From Toxotes chatareus (lineage: Eukaryota > Chordata > Actinopteri > Toxotidae), in NCBI GenBank assembly GCA_016801885.1, contig CM028894.1, positions 9,555,241 through 9,619,240 of the forward strand: a stretch of DNA of 64,000 bases. Direction: 5' to 3'. A program made the translations under genes and the position numbers. This document shows, piece after piece, positions 35,764 to 47,498 of the stretch; position 1 is the stretch's first letter, and every line of letters starts with the position of its first letter. A model generated the notes under the pieces. That model had not been told where the DNA came from. It did not search any database and was given only the letters and a program-made list of their open reading frames with translations.

Positions 35764-35797
35764 GTGTGTGTGTCTGTGTGTGTGTGTGTGTGTGTGT
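35764..35797. repeat. (GT) microsatellite, one interruption
   Basis: GT repeat of about 34 bases with a single TC interruption at about 35773. Confidence 0.9.
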
Positions 35798-36005
35798 TGT
35801 AATCTCAGCAGCAGATCATGTTTTCTAGGCCTCAGATGAGGCAAAGCAGCTTTGGCAGCGGGCCGTTTCATCTCAGGCACTGGGGCCCAAAACAAAGAGA
35901 AAATGATTGATTGGATGATGAATTATTTAGAGGTGGAGGGCTGAGGAATGAACCAGCCATGCTGGAGAGAGAGAGGGAGACAGGGATAGAGAGAGTAAGG
36001 AAACA

Positions 36006-36010
36006 AGAGA

Positions 36011-36041
<31 letters not shown>
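36006..36041. repeat. (GA) microsatellite
   Basis: GA repeat of about 36 bases with one GG interruption. It is preceded by 60 bases of GA-rich DNA. Another GA run lies at 36551-36567 inside a purine-rich stretch to about 36630. Confidence 0.9.
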
Positions 36042-37769
36042 TTCAGCTTCCCTTCATCACTCTCTCTCCTTGTAGAAGATGGGAATCCGAGTAAAAACTT
36101 TCCCCTAATTGTACTAATGCGTGTCACCGCAAATTTGCTAAAATAAAATATTGATGTGGACGCAATGACAGGGCTGCACTGTGCCGAGCGCTGATTGGAG
36201 AGGAGAGGTGTTTGCTCAGGGATCTATAGGACGTTTGAACCTACATGTAACACTACACTGAAGACAGAGGGGGGAACAACCCTCCCCCAGCTCCAGACAC
36301 CAATCCTTTCACCACACTCTGGCTGTATCTCACCATTTTTAAAGAGAAAACCACTGTAACTGAATATTTACCAGCAAGCTTACCTGTAGATAAGCCAATA
36401 TTATTTGAATGGCAGCATGAAAACCACACACTTTCTAAAATGTCAGCGACAGAGCTGTGTGAGTGAACACAGCCACAGACCTTTGTGTGATGCCCAGCTG
36501 GACCACAGGGGGCACTGATGTGATATGTGAGAAAGAAACTGTCAAGAAGGGAGAGAGAGAGAGAGAGCAAGAGACAGAGGAAAAGAGAGTGGGGAAGAAA
36601 GAGAAAGGGAGAGAGGGGAAGAGAAATGCAATGAGGCAAGGCTACAGGGATGAACGCAAAGCGTCTCTCTCCCTCCATTTTTTCAATATCCCCTCCTCAT
36701 GAAATTTCATTTGGATTGTAAATGTTCAGTAATTTACCATCATAAATGTGTAATGGGCCCCTGAATCCAATGACATTGTGCTGGCTAATCAACTCATTTG
36801 AAAATGAATATAGATCTATTAAAGGGAACTCAGCATTTCCCCTTTGTTAAGACTGGCATGCTGTCAAACATGGGAACACTTCCTAAAAGAGGGGTTTTGG
36901 AAAAAGGGATCCTCTTTGGGGAAAAGAAAAATTAATCTACTCATCAGCTGTTTTGATCTTAAATAGAGATGATGAAAGAGATTAAGTGCTTGTGCCCAAT
37001 TCTGATTTGTTTTGTCATTAGAAATCTGACATGGAATCGACTTAAGAGAAAAGGGGCTCATTTAAAACCTCATTCAAAAAATAAAAGCGGTGACAGGAAG
37101 TTAATGACACTTCATTTACAGCTGGGAAAATTTAGCAAAATTAAATTCTTGAATTTTAAAGTGTTTCCCGGTCCCACGGCAGACAGCCGCAAAATCCTCC
37201 ACAAAACACACAATAACACACACACCAGGATTACTGCTTCTTATCTATGAGAGACGGGGCCCGAGGCACTACCTACAAACACTTAATCAAAAACCAAGTT
37301 GAACTCATGGCAGCCAGTGACTCTTAGAAATAGAGAGTGATGGAGAGTGTGTGGAATGCAAATTACGAATGTTGCGACTCTGTCAACGCACGTGTGTGTA
37401 TGTGTGTGTACAGTACACTTGACTCTCAAAGCGAGTAAATCAGCCCCTGGTAGAAACCAAATAAGTTACAGTGGATGTGAATGAAATTCCCAGAGTTTTG
37501 AGCGGTGAGTTTGAATAAGTATAAACTTCTCAGGAGGAGATAAATACAGCCATTTGCGTAGTTTGACCATCATGCATTTATCAGGCTATAGGGATGTTAT
37601 CAAAAATGCATGTATCACTGACCTGCACACAACCATGTTGTCATTGCCTGAAAAATTCTGTCAGGCTTTCAGGGTCAAACTCATCCATGTCTACGTCTGA
37701 CTGACTGGAAACAGGAGGCAAGAGCAAGCCCAGCTTACCCCAATGGTAACAAATCCACCTATAGTCCTA

Positions 37770-38063
37770 GCAGCTACAGCTCACTAATTAATATGTTTCA
37801 CCTCATTATATCTCAAAAGGGTAAAATGAAAATTTGCTGGAAGTTACTGGTCCCACTAAAGAAACAGTGCAGCATAAGACTTGCCGTAAAACGCCAAATT
37901 TTCATTTTGACGCTTCATTTCCGCCTCAGTTCCAGTCTTTGTGCTCAGTTAAGTTAACCTGCTGCTGGCTGTAGCCTTATATATAGCAGACAGACATCAG
38001 AGTAGTAGCTGTCTTCTCATCTATCTCAAGTGTATATCCCAAAATGTCAAACTATTCCTTTAA
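37770..38063 (-). mobile_element. TTAA-ended fish repeat (GGAATAGTTTGACATTTTGG family)
   Basis: On the minus strand it begins TTTAAAGGAATAGTTTGACA and continues TTTTGGGATATACACTTGAG, ATGAGAAGACAGCTACTACT, ATGTCTGTCTGC and GGCTACAGCCAGCAGCAGG. This is a very common fish repeat whose copies start TTAAAGGGATAGTTCGACAT. The TTAA at the terminus suggests a piggyBac-like origin, which is inference. The far end (near 37770) is uncertain. Confidence 0.7.
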
Positions 38064-41000
38064 ACCCCCAGACTTGGACAACTAAGTTCCTACTGGGCTC
38101 ACAGACATCTTTAGAAAAGCATACAGAATCATAAAAAGAGCCATAAGTTCGTTTCACATGAATATGTCGGATGTGTTTCTCCCAGTTGTTGTTTATTCTG
38201 TAGCTTATATATTAACAAACAAAATAGACAGAAGAAAGACAGAAAATGTTGAATCATGAAAAAACAAACAGGCCTCAGAGATATACTTACAATCAGGGCT
38301 ATAGCCCCTGAAGCTACTGTACCAACCACTATGACCCCTACAGTTTCAGATTGACACTGTTCTGCATTCCTTGTTCACTTTCTCCTCAGTTCCCATTCCT
38401 TCGTCTTACTCCCTTCCCTTTTCTTTCACTCTTTCATAGCCTCCCTCCCTCTACTTTTTTTTTTTCCCCTACCCATTTCCCGCTCTCGGCCCTGATGCAG
38501 CAATCAAGGAAAAGAACTCATTTATCAGGTCTGATGGCAGCAGGGGGTGTATTGTGCACTAGCGGGGGTGCTTGGTTAGCCTGAATGCGTGGCTTTAGGC
38601 TAGTGCCCTGTTGTAAGGTCATTGTAATTAAGTCTTGGCTCACAGTGGTGGACTCTGCCTTTGAGGTTCAAATGTCTTTCCCCTACATCCTCAAAAAGTC
38701 CTTTCCGGCACCATTTGCTTGTGAGATCATACAAAAAAGTCTTATCCCACACCAAATATTAGGTTCTGTCTGTGAATATTGATTTATCTGTGGACTCAGA
38801 TGGGCTGGAATGAGTTAGATTCCCCTAACTTCCTCAGTGATTACTTTGTGGAAATAGAATATTAGAGTTTCAGTGATTGCTGCCGATGGAAAACTGAGAG
38901 CTCAACCGAACATTTAAGATTGCTAATCTAGGATCCTAAATTTGCTCCAGCTTCAATTACAGGAATCCAGAGTGAGAAAGAAAAGAATGGAATGACCTAT
39001 TGATAAATTTACAGTATATCTATGTCATCTCTCCCATGTTCTACTTTTCTTTCTTTCCCACCTCTCGTATCCTTGTTTTTAAACTTGTACTCTGAAAAGA
39101 CGTACACTCTAAACACGCCTTGCCCACTCTAGATCCAGCTCGTCTCCCTGTCCAAAAGTCTTGCACCACATCAAGCCAAGTCCAATCTAGTTAGAGCAGT
39201 CAGCTCAGTCAAGCCCCTCCCTGATGGGAGACTGGTCCAGATGTGGCTGCTGCTTGCCAGTCCCCACAGCCAGCGTTCTTTTGTGTGCGTCACTGCGCTG
39301 ACTGGCCCCAGGTGTTATGGACAATTTTACATCTAGACATGCTCCCTTTTGCACTCTCTCTGCTCCTTCCCTCCTCTCTCTTTTCTCTTCTTGTTGCTCA
39401 GATGAGTAAACAGTTTCTCTTTCTCAGCCGGGAAAAACCTCGTCAACCATCAATCTCAAGTCGGAACCCCAAAAATTCCTCCTGAAGCTCCAAGTTCTGA
39501 CTCAACTGAGTGAACTGCTGACTTATACTGTATGTCAATATAACTGTGGAGTGGCTGTGCACTTTATCACCGAGCGCTTGTTGTGCTCCTGAAAATGCTC
39601 ATTATGAGAGCTCAAATTCAGCATTTCTGGTAACATGATGCATGGAGCTGGCTGTTCTTGCTGATGCAGTTTTCACACAATCATGACTAAATTCTGCCAA
39701 ATGATGAGAGAACGTTAGTGACCTGCAATCGCCAGAAGTCACTGCCCCGATGATGCAGTACATTTATACATCTTCTCAGAACAGAAATCCTATTTCAGAG
39801 ACTAGATTTCCTTGGGAAAAAAAATTCTAGATGCACTAAATGAGACATCAATAACAAGTCATCAATAACTGCCCTGTGGATGATAACCTGTGGGAAACAC
39901 CGCTTTTGTATCCAATGAAACAGTATGGCAAAAATCATAGAACCACACACAAGACCTACAGAAGGAACTACAGAACAAATTAAATACCACAGTAGTGAAT
40001 TCATATAGTTTTTCCTGGGAAGATCACGTGTTTGGAAAAACCCACATTGTTACATAATACCAGAGGCCAAGTGTAAGGGCCATTGGCTGGTGAGGCTTCA
40101 CTATAAGCTATATAGTTTTTTTTTCTAGTTTCCAAGACACATGGACAGATGCCTGCAGACACACATATTCATGGATGGGAATGCTGTTCATTCTTAGTGC
40201 ATTCTTCCGTGACCACAGCGATCACAGTGACTGAGAAGTTATTGTTCCCACCGGGAGGACAAAGACCGCCGGATGATGCCAAGGCCCAGCTGGAAAAGGA
40301 TAAAGGATCCAAAGGATCTTTCTCTAATGAACTCTGAAGACCCTTCGGGGTACTGAACCCTGGCCTCTTTATCATCTTGACTATCCTCTATAGCACTGAT
40401 ATACAATTTAAGTTTCATCCAGTATGAACATCAGTAAAAGCAACAAACTGAATTTGAATTTAAATTGCATAGACCAGTCAAAGAGAGGGTGTATCTGGAA
40501 ACTTCACTTTTTTAAAATGTTTCCACATATCAAAGAGAAACTTTACAATCGTTTGTGCAACGTTTGATCTTTGTGACATGATGAACACAAGCACCCGACA
40601 ATATACAAGGCTCTTATTCCACTTACATAACATAGTGGGATTATAACTTTTTTTTTTTCCATGCCTCAAAATGCTCCTCACACGTCTGACAGTGGGCTGA
40701 GCTGCATTTCAACTAGCGGTGTACTGTGGCGTATCTTTGAACAACCAAACAACTCAAGTGAAGTGCCTGCAGTCCTTTAAGCACTTTATCCTCAGAGCTT
40801 CATTGGGCAACAGACAGGCAAAAGAAAAAAAACAAGACAAAAAATGCAAATGAACTCTTGAACACTTCTACATGCCATTCAAAAACACCACAAAAAAAGG
40901 CAGAGTACATTTAAAATGTTTTAGAATGCCAGACTCATAACTGCACTTTACAACAATGTGGAGGGAAAAAAAAAGATGGGGGAAGTGATAGAGGGGAGAG

Positions 41001-41342
41001 AAAGAGAGAGAGAGATATGTTCTTTTCTGAGGCTTCTTTGCATCGCGTTGGGGATTCCATGTGTCTCATCGTCTTGTTTAGAGTGCATTAGCAGCCAATG
41101 ACACAGCCTCCCTCCCTCCTCATCGCTCTAGTTTTCTTGTTGTCGGGGAAAGTGTCCTGAGGCAATAACAGCAACCATCAGCACTCCTCCTCCTCCTCCT
41201 CCTCCTCCTACACCTCCTCTTCATGCAGAGATACGCCAGGGCCTAATTTTCCATCAGCAAAGCATGAAATCAAGAGAGAATGCCACACAACAAGCACTCT
41301 TATGAGGGGACACTTTGTCAATTCGCCCACCCATACAAGCAT

Positions 41343-41343
<1 letters not shown>
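38064..41343. other. Intergenic, no gene seen
   Basis: Pyrimidine-rich at 38380-38475. A small doubled word, AAAGGATCC/AAAGGATC, lies at about 40303-40319. GA-rich at 41000-41016. Nothing coding. Confidence 0.65.
41184..41209. repeat. (CTC)n trinucleotide repeat
   Basis: About eight uninterrupted CTC units; non-coding context. Confidence 0.9.

Positions 41344-41411
<68 letters not shown>
41344..41411. repeat. (CA)34 microsatellite
   Basis: The longest pure dinucleotide repeat in the window, about 68 bases with no interruption. Likely highly polymorphic. Confidence 0.97.
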
Positions 41412-41416
<5 letters not shown>

Positions 41417-41849
41417 CCACAAACTTACACACAAACACCGACACACAGAGACACGTCCTAACTTCTGAATAAATTATGAAATCAAGTGGATGCTAAGCTT
41501 TAGTGACAATCAGAGGCTTGTTGATGAGAGCACAAATGTGACTTTGGGAGATGGTTTTACAAATTTCATGAAATTAGTTGCCCGTTATTATTTTTAGACT
41601 TTGTTTTTTCTTTGACACAAAGATGATGCAGTGTTTTGATCATTTTAACTGGTTACTGTATCCAAACGCTTCCTATAAAAAAAAAAAAGAAGAAGTGTGG
41701 CAGACTGAGGCCAAAGTTACACTTAAAAAACCGGAAAGAGTACAAAGTGACCACACAGGTCGTCTGTGCGAGCAGCTTATTACAACCTAAAATTAAATTT
41801 TATTGTTAAATAACCTCTATACAGTATATAGAGCAACGAAATGTGTGTT

Positions 41850-42160
41850 AGGAGGAGGTTGTGTGGACTTTCACTCTGCTGTTAGCTACACGACAGCGTT
41901 GTTTCCTTTGTCCATGACAGTTCGACAACCAAGTCACTTTTGTGCCTAAACCAAACCGTTCCACAACCTTAACGGCATGTTTATAAGTGTTACCATGACG
42001 ACAAAGGTTCGATAGGCCTGCCGCTGGAAAGCTCCTGTGGGATATATTATTGTTACCGTGACAACAAAGGTCTGGCATGCCTGTCACTGGTTCCCTTCTA
42101 TGGGCTGTATTCAGTCATAGGGACAGGAAACCTATATGGTCATTTAGGCTGGAAGACTTG
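41850..42160. repeat. Probable fish interspersed repeat with internal duplication
   Basis: Text such as TTTCACTCTGCTGTTAGCTA, TTTTGTGCCTAAACCAAACC and GCCTGCCGCTGGAAAGCTCC resembles a repeat seen scattered in fish genomes (recollection, not a search). Inside it, a unit starting GTTACCATGACGACAAAGGT at 41989 recurs 63 bases later as GTTACCGTGACAACAAAGGT (42052), and both units then read GCCTG. No protein is supported. Confidence 0.5.
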
Positions 42161-42245
42161 TTGAATCTGATACAGTAAGACACAATCTGGCAGCACTGAT
42201 ATGTCCACACTTTACACCTTCATGTGAGTTCTGTGTCCAGATCAA

Positions 42246-42268
42246 TTTTTTTTTTTTTTTTTTTTTTT
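42246..42268. repeat. Homopolymer T run (23)
   Basis: T23, the longest single-base run in the window, about 85 bases right of the 41850-42160 repeat. Possibly a reversed poly(A) tail. Confidence 0.9.
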
Positions 42269-43295
42269 GTTTGAGAGTGAAGCCATGGTAGGAGCTTTGT
42301 GTTTTGATTCCTGTGGCACGATGATATCTACCTCAGGACATTTGAGATTTCCTTAAGTTTATCTCAACTGGCCAATAGATCATGAGTTAGAAACCATGGT
42401 GGCTGGTGCTGTAGTTTCTATATCATGCACCATACTTTCTTCCACAAATCTCATTACTGCTCACTATAGAGTGCTGTACTATATAGAATGTTTATCGTGT
42501 AGAGAATAATGAATGAGTGAGTGCAGAAGTGATTTCAGACACAGCTTGAGTCTCGAAGACTGATGTTTTTCTTCCTTTTTTTGTGTGCAATTTGCGCATA
42601 TGTCAACAACGGAAGTGTTATAAATGGATGATGTTGCTTGCAATATTCATACAGGCCAGATTCATGTCCTCATAGAACTGAGACGTGATCAGGAATACCA
42701 ACTAAACCACATCAGTGTATGGATATTGAGATCAGGTCCTGATAGTCTGGCCTGACCGTGTTACCAAATGGCAGCTAAGCTTTTACGACTGGATGCTTTG
42801 GGTCACAGTTGTAACCAAGGCCACGGACACGAATTACCTGTCTGGACTGGACAAGAAACTAAGACAATGGCAGGAAAATAAGCTCCTTTGAGGAGATTGT
42901 TGTGACTCAAGAGGGCCAACATCACGTCTTTGGAGATCGTGCAGGCGAGCAGAGACACTGAGCAGATGTTATCAGAGAGCGACTGTTAGGCTGAACCGAA
43001 CAGTACTGTATCTCAGCTTTCTATCAACTGAAAAATAAGGCAGTTAGTTATTAGGACAGTAACACTGACAAACACTACAGAGAGTGGAAAACTCTTTCTC
43101 TGCTAGGCACACAAACACAGAGAGAAGAAAAAGATCTCACAGTGCTGACTGACAAAGATGCCCTGCAATATAGATGACGAGAACAAAGCTCCCCATAACA
43201 AACTCCACTCATATTGAGACGATTTCCTTTTCAATAATGAATCGCCATCAGCATCAGGCGTCAATACTACGGCTCTGTGTTGTGTATGCCAGCGT

Positions 43296-43297
<2 letters not shown>

Positions 43298-43332
<35 letters not shown>
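43298..43332. repeat. (GT)17 microsatellite
   Basis: GT repeat of about 35 bases. It creates the longest frame in the window (minus strand, 43103-43780), which is spurious. Confidence 0.95.
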
Positions 43333-43333
<1 letters not shown>

Positions 43334-43389
43334 AGAGGAAAAAAAAAAACATCTATCCTCAACGAGAACAAAACTTCTATATTTAATCT

Positions 43390-43560
43390 GTGCTGAGAAC
43401 AAGCAGGCATGCAAAGTCAAAAACAAAACGGGGATGCAAGCAGAGGCTTTCTGTGGCATGCAAATCACATCTGGACCAACCAGCTGCTGTGAGCTTATCC
43501 CCCACATCTTTGTGATTGACAGGATTTTTAAAATGTGTAGATTATAAATATTTATAATTG
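43390..43560. promoter_or_regulatory. Candidate regulatory block with octamer
   Basis: It contains a perfect POU octamer ATGCAAAT at 43458-43465, E-box-like CAGCTG at 43481, and TTGTGATTGACAGG (a TGACAG MEIS/TGIF-type site). The sequence is complex and follows directly after the GT repeat. Function is inferred from motif clustering only. Confidence 0.25.
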
Positions 43561-46500
43561 ACTTAATATTGACTGTATTCTCTCTGTTTGGTTGAACTTG
43601 TATGGGGAAAAGAAAAAATAAGGGGGGGGAGAAAAGCTTTAATTTCGCAAAAAGCACAATACCACAATCCAGTTCATCCGCGGCTCCGTCTTCACATAAA
43701 TATCCCTCCCTGTGCAACCCATAGTGTATGTGTGTGTGACTGTTCAGAAGCCTGTTTTCTTCACTGAGGATAATGAGCATGAATCTTCTGTAGTTGTCAG
43801 GTCTCCTTGAGAGTTTTAACTGCTCTCGCAGAGGTTAGCACGGTCACTGTAAAGTCATAATAGCTTTAAAAAGAGGTGACAGTTGGAAACATGGGCCGGA
43901 TCTCCAAAAATTACAGCAATAGAAGTGAGCCATGAGCGAGCCTAATCATGGCTGGGACAGGATCCCAGTCTGGAGAAAGGGCAAATATCTAGAGTGGTAT
44001 AGCAGGGGCAGAGCTTCACTGTTGGCATATCCCCATTTATCAGGTTACATAAGAGACACACAAGAATGCTTATGCAGTATACAAACACAAGCAGCCACAC
44101 ACACTGACCTTAAGCTACTCTACAGAGCATCAGTGTGTAGTTGACTTCCTGTTCTCTGCGTCACCCTATGAGTCTGTTGATTCCCCCCTAAAAAGCACTA
44201 TATTGCAATCTAAAGCAGATCTGATAGAGTCTTTATTTGATTTGGGTTCTGAGGTGAAGAGAGGAGAGAGGGACATTTTCAGACTTTCTACTTTGCTTTT
44301 GAAGACTTCACCTGCCACTGTACTTAATTCATAAATCAAAGGTCATGTTCCATTGAAGACGACAAAGAAACAACTGCAAATCAAGAGTGCCAAGGTGTCA
44401 TCACACAGTCCAGGCCCAGAAGAAAATCCATGGTTGGGTGGAGGACAAGTGGAGGAAACACTGTGCCAATGTTGAACCGGGATGGGCCCAACCTCTAAGA
44501 AATTGAAATAGCTTTTGGCCTTTGATTGAATTGCACTATGTGATCTCACCATACTGTATAAGCCCTCTCTGTGTCTCTGTCTGTCTAACTCTCTTTCAGC
44601 TCCACATCAAAAAGGCCATCTGCAGTAAAAAGGGCCAGCCAACACACCATGCGCTCCCATCTCGTCCACAAGTTTCCTCTGCCCAGCATCCACACGCGGC
44701 ACTGCCCACCGTCTCATCAATTTTCCTCTTTGATTTCATCACCGAGTGAAACTAAAGTGGCATTACAAAGTTTTATTTTGCAACAGATAAAGTTTCACGG
44801 CTGAAACTATCTGGAATTCAGAAACTCCCAAAGTTCTGATCACATATAACAAAAAGAATGTGATGGCAAACAAATACACAAGGATTTATTTTACTGTCTT
44901 AATAATGGCAACTGCTTTCAGTCCCACAGAGCATTAGGATTTAAAGTGAGCATGAAACACAAACCCTTCAAGCAGATTAAATTTCAAATCAAGCAGGCCA
45001 TGTAAATGATGTGGTGACAGGGGGCCCAGTGCAATTAGCATGCCAGGCTAGTGTTAAAGCAATTAGGCAAAACAGACGGCTAGAGCACCAGGGCTAAGCA
45101 TTGGAAGGGAGGAAGGACGAATATTTCCATATTGCTCTTCAGGACATAAGTGCATGTGTGTGTGTATATGTGTGTGCGTGTGTGTGTGTTCATGGTGTGC
45201 ATGTACAGTTTGTTTGAGGTCGTCCGACACTCGACTTGTTTGTGAAATTCTCGGAGGGAATCAGAGGTTAATGGGAACTAGACTTTGTTTACTGACAGCG
45301 TATCCAGCCATTTTGCAGAGCAAAGGGGGGGGCGACTAAATAACAAATGCTGCGTTCCTTGTAACAATAAGAAAAAAAAATTTAAAAAAAGGAACAGAAA
45401 ACACTGGCTCTTGTGTTGCTTAGAGGGATCTCAAAAACATTTACTGGTAAACAAGCCCAGAGCGGAAAATCTGGGAACCACTTTGGGGAAAAAGCAGACA
45501 CATTTGGGCAAATCTCTCAGGTGGAGCCATCAAAAGCAGCGTCAGGCTCGCACACAGAGACGTGGCAGAAAGGACCACCTGGAGACAAGGAATGACATTC
45601 GTTTGAGCGTAAATTACTCAAACAAGCATGCCGGGGAATGGCATTTAATACTTGATGTTTCCCAGTGGGAACAGTGGTGAATGCCTCTAATTTCAAACAA
45701 GGAGTTATGATATACAAACACTTCTAAAAACAAACAAGCAGTACGTTGCATGGCAAGTTGTGTATGATGAGACAGGGGTCTTTTGGGATGCAAAGTAGGA
45801 TAATGATTCATCTCTGTCTCAGTCTCCGTCAGAAGCATGGGAAGAGAACCAACAATAATGAGGAGGGTATAAAACGTGGTTACAGTACTACCCTAAACTA
45901 AATGTTTTGCTGCAGTGCACAGTATCATTTTCTACTGTGTTAAGTGCACAGAGCAACAAGATCAGATACAGGTATCTCTACATTTCCTGCACAAGCAAGC
46001 TCATACCTGGCAGGTATCTCAACAGGAAACTCACAGGGTTTTACACTACACTTATGACTTTATTAGATACAACTCTTCAATTTAATGCAATCTAATACAA
46101 CAGCCCTGTAAAAAAGTCCTGTATTCGTAAAGCTAAGCTACAAGTGTTTCAGAGGTATTGATTCAATACTATAGTCAATTCTGAGACTAAAGTTACAGGT
46201 GGTGTGTGGTTGCATTTAACTGCATGATATTGAGAGATGTTTCTAAAAAAAACAATAAAAAAAACCCCAAAAACCAGTTTACACTAATCTGAATCTTTTT
46301 CCACAATCATCAGTTTTCTGTAAACATGATGAAAGAGAGGAAAGGCAAATGACAAGGTTAAAAAGGAAGTGACACATGCTGACGTTCTAATTTTTGCTGA
46401 CTCCCTGAGTTTTGCTCTGTGTGTTGCCACAGTCGCAATGTTTTGGAAGAAGTTCAGACAAAATGCTAGAGTGCTTATGTTTGTGTCTTCCTGGCACATT

Positions 46501-47476
46501 TTCCTGCCATTAAAGCATGAGACCTGAGAGACCAGCCTAACGGGAACATAAGCCCGGACATGTATGTATGTATGTCTGTTTTCATGCCAGGGGTTGCTTA
46601 GATACCGCTTCCCTACTGTGTGTTGAGTTAAAACCTAATTAAAGAACTAAATGTGTATTAAGGTGAGGTAAATAATACACTTCAACTCAGGAGAACTCAA
46701 CAACCACAGTGGCCGTTTGCATCAAAGCACACAGTCTACATAAAAATTCATACAATAAAAAGACAAAATGCAGAGTCCTCATCAAGTGGACTGCCTCAGT
46801 TTTCTTTTTCACTCAAACAACATTTTAATTCCCTGCGGGATTAAAAAACAAACAAAAAAAACCACCATGTATCCTTAAATTTACTGTAATCACAGCAGGA
46901 CGATCATACAAAACTGCAATATCCTGCTTTTGCTATCACATATTTTCACACTGCTACTAATGATTAATGTGCTCCAAAGAAAGCCAGCTCATGATATAAC
47001 CCTAACAGACACACTTCCTTGAAAACAGTCCTAATGTACACAACTCAGTTAAGCGAAATTTAGATTAAATGGAAATTCCAGAGACTGTACTAATTAGTTC
47101 CTGTTCGAGTCACCGTCATGAATGTATGCTTTGTAGTACAACCTATCAGACTATGTAGTGCCATATGGTCGACATGGCCTATGGGCTTTGTGAGAATTAC
47201 TTCATGGAGAGAGGCCAAGCCAAGCAGGTGAGGCAGTGTTTTGTTTGCAGTGTAGCAGCAGGCTTTATAGACAGAGGGAGACAGAAAGAGAAAAAAAGTC
47301 TTTCATGAAGAGACAGCAGAGAGAGTGATCAAAAAATAAGGTCAAACCCAAATGGATAGAGAGGGGAAAACAGAACCCAAAACTGAGCAGCACACAATGA
47401 AGTTTGGATTGTAGCCAAGTGAAACAAGTGACATGATGTAGCTGACTGCTGTATCCTAGTAACACAAAGCCCAAAG

Positions 47477-47498
47477 AAAAAAAAAAAAAAAAAAAAAA
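47477..47498. repeat. Homopolymer A run (22)
   Basis: A22 on the plus strand after AAAGCCCAAAG. A shorter A run of 17 is at 52688-52704. Confidence 0.9.

Larger units (their letters stand above)
30894..37769. other. Intergenic, no protein gene seen
   Basis: Outside the exon-like island and the hAT-like fragment, this contains an AT-rich complex block at 32870-33090 (GGTTAATTTTTGAACGAGG, GAGGTTAATTACAAGAGGG). Pyrimidine-rich DNA lies at 33440-33569, GA-rich DNA at 35960-36041 and 36545-36630. An AT-rich block at 36700-36830 (CAGTAATTTACCATCATAAA) may also be regulatory. Confidence 0.65.

Noticed and set aside
36253..36678. 141-codon minus-strand frame
   Set aside because: Serine/leucine low-complexity product of the purine-rich GA tract.
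40149..40337. 62-codon plus-strand frame with a basic, charged C-terminal half
   Set aside because: Short, no domain, and the only notable feature is a doubled AAAGGATC word.
43103..43780. 225-codon minus-strand frame, the longest in the window
   Set aside because: It runs through the GT repeat as an HTHT stretch and has no recognisable domain; no splice or start context supports it. The microsatellite and low stop density explain it.
45285..45680. 131-codon plus-strand frame rich in lysine and arginine
   Set aside because: Runs over A-rich sequence and has no domain, splice context or neighbouring coding signal.
46829..46862. LINE or SINE 3' tail (TTCCCTGCGGGATTA then A-rich)
   Set aside because: The tail-like words match fish retroposon ends, but no body of an element is visible on either side.
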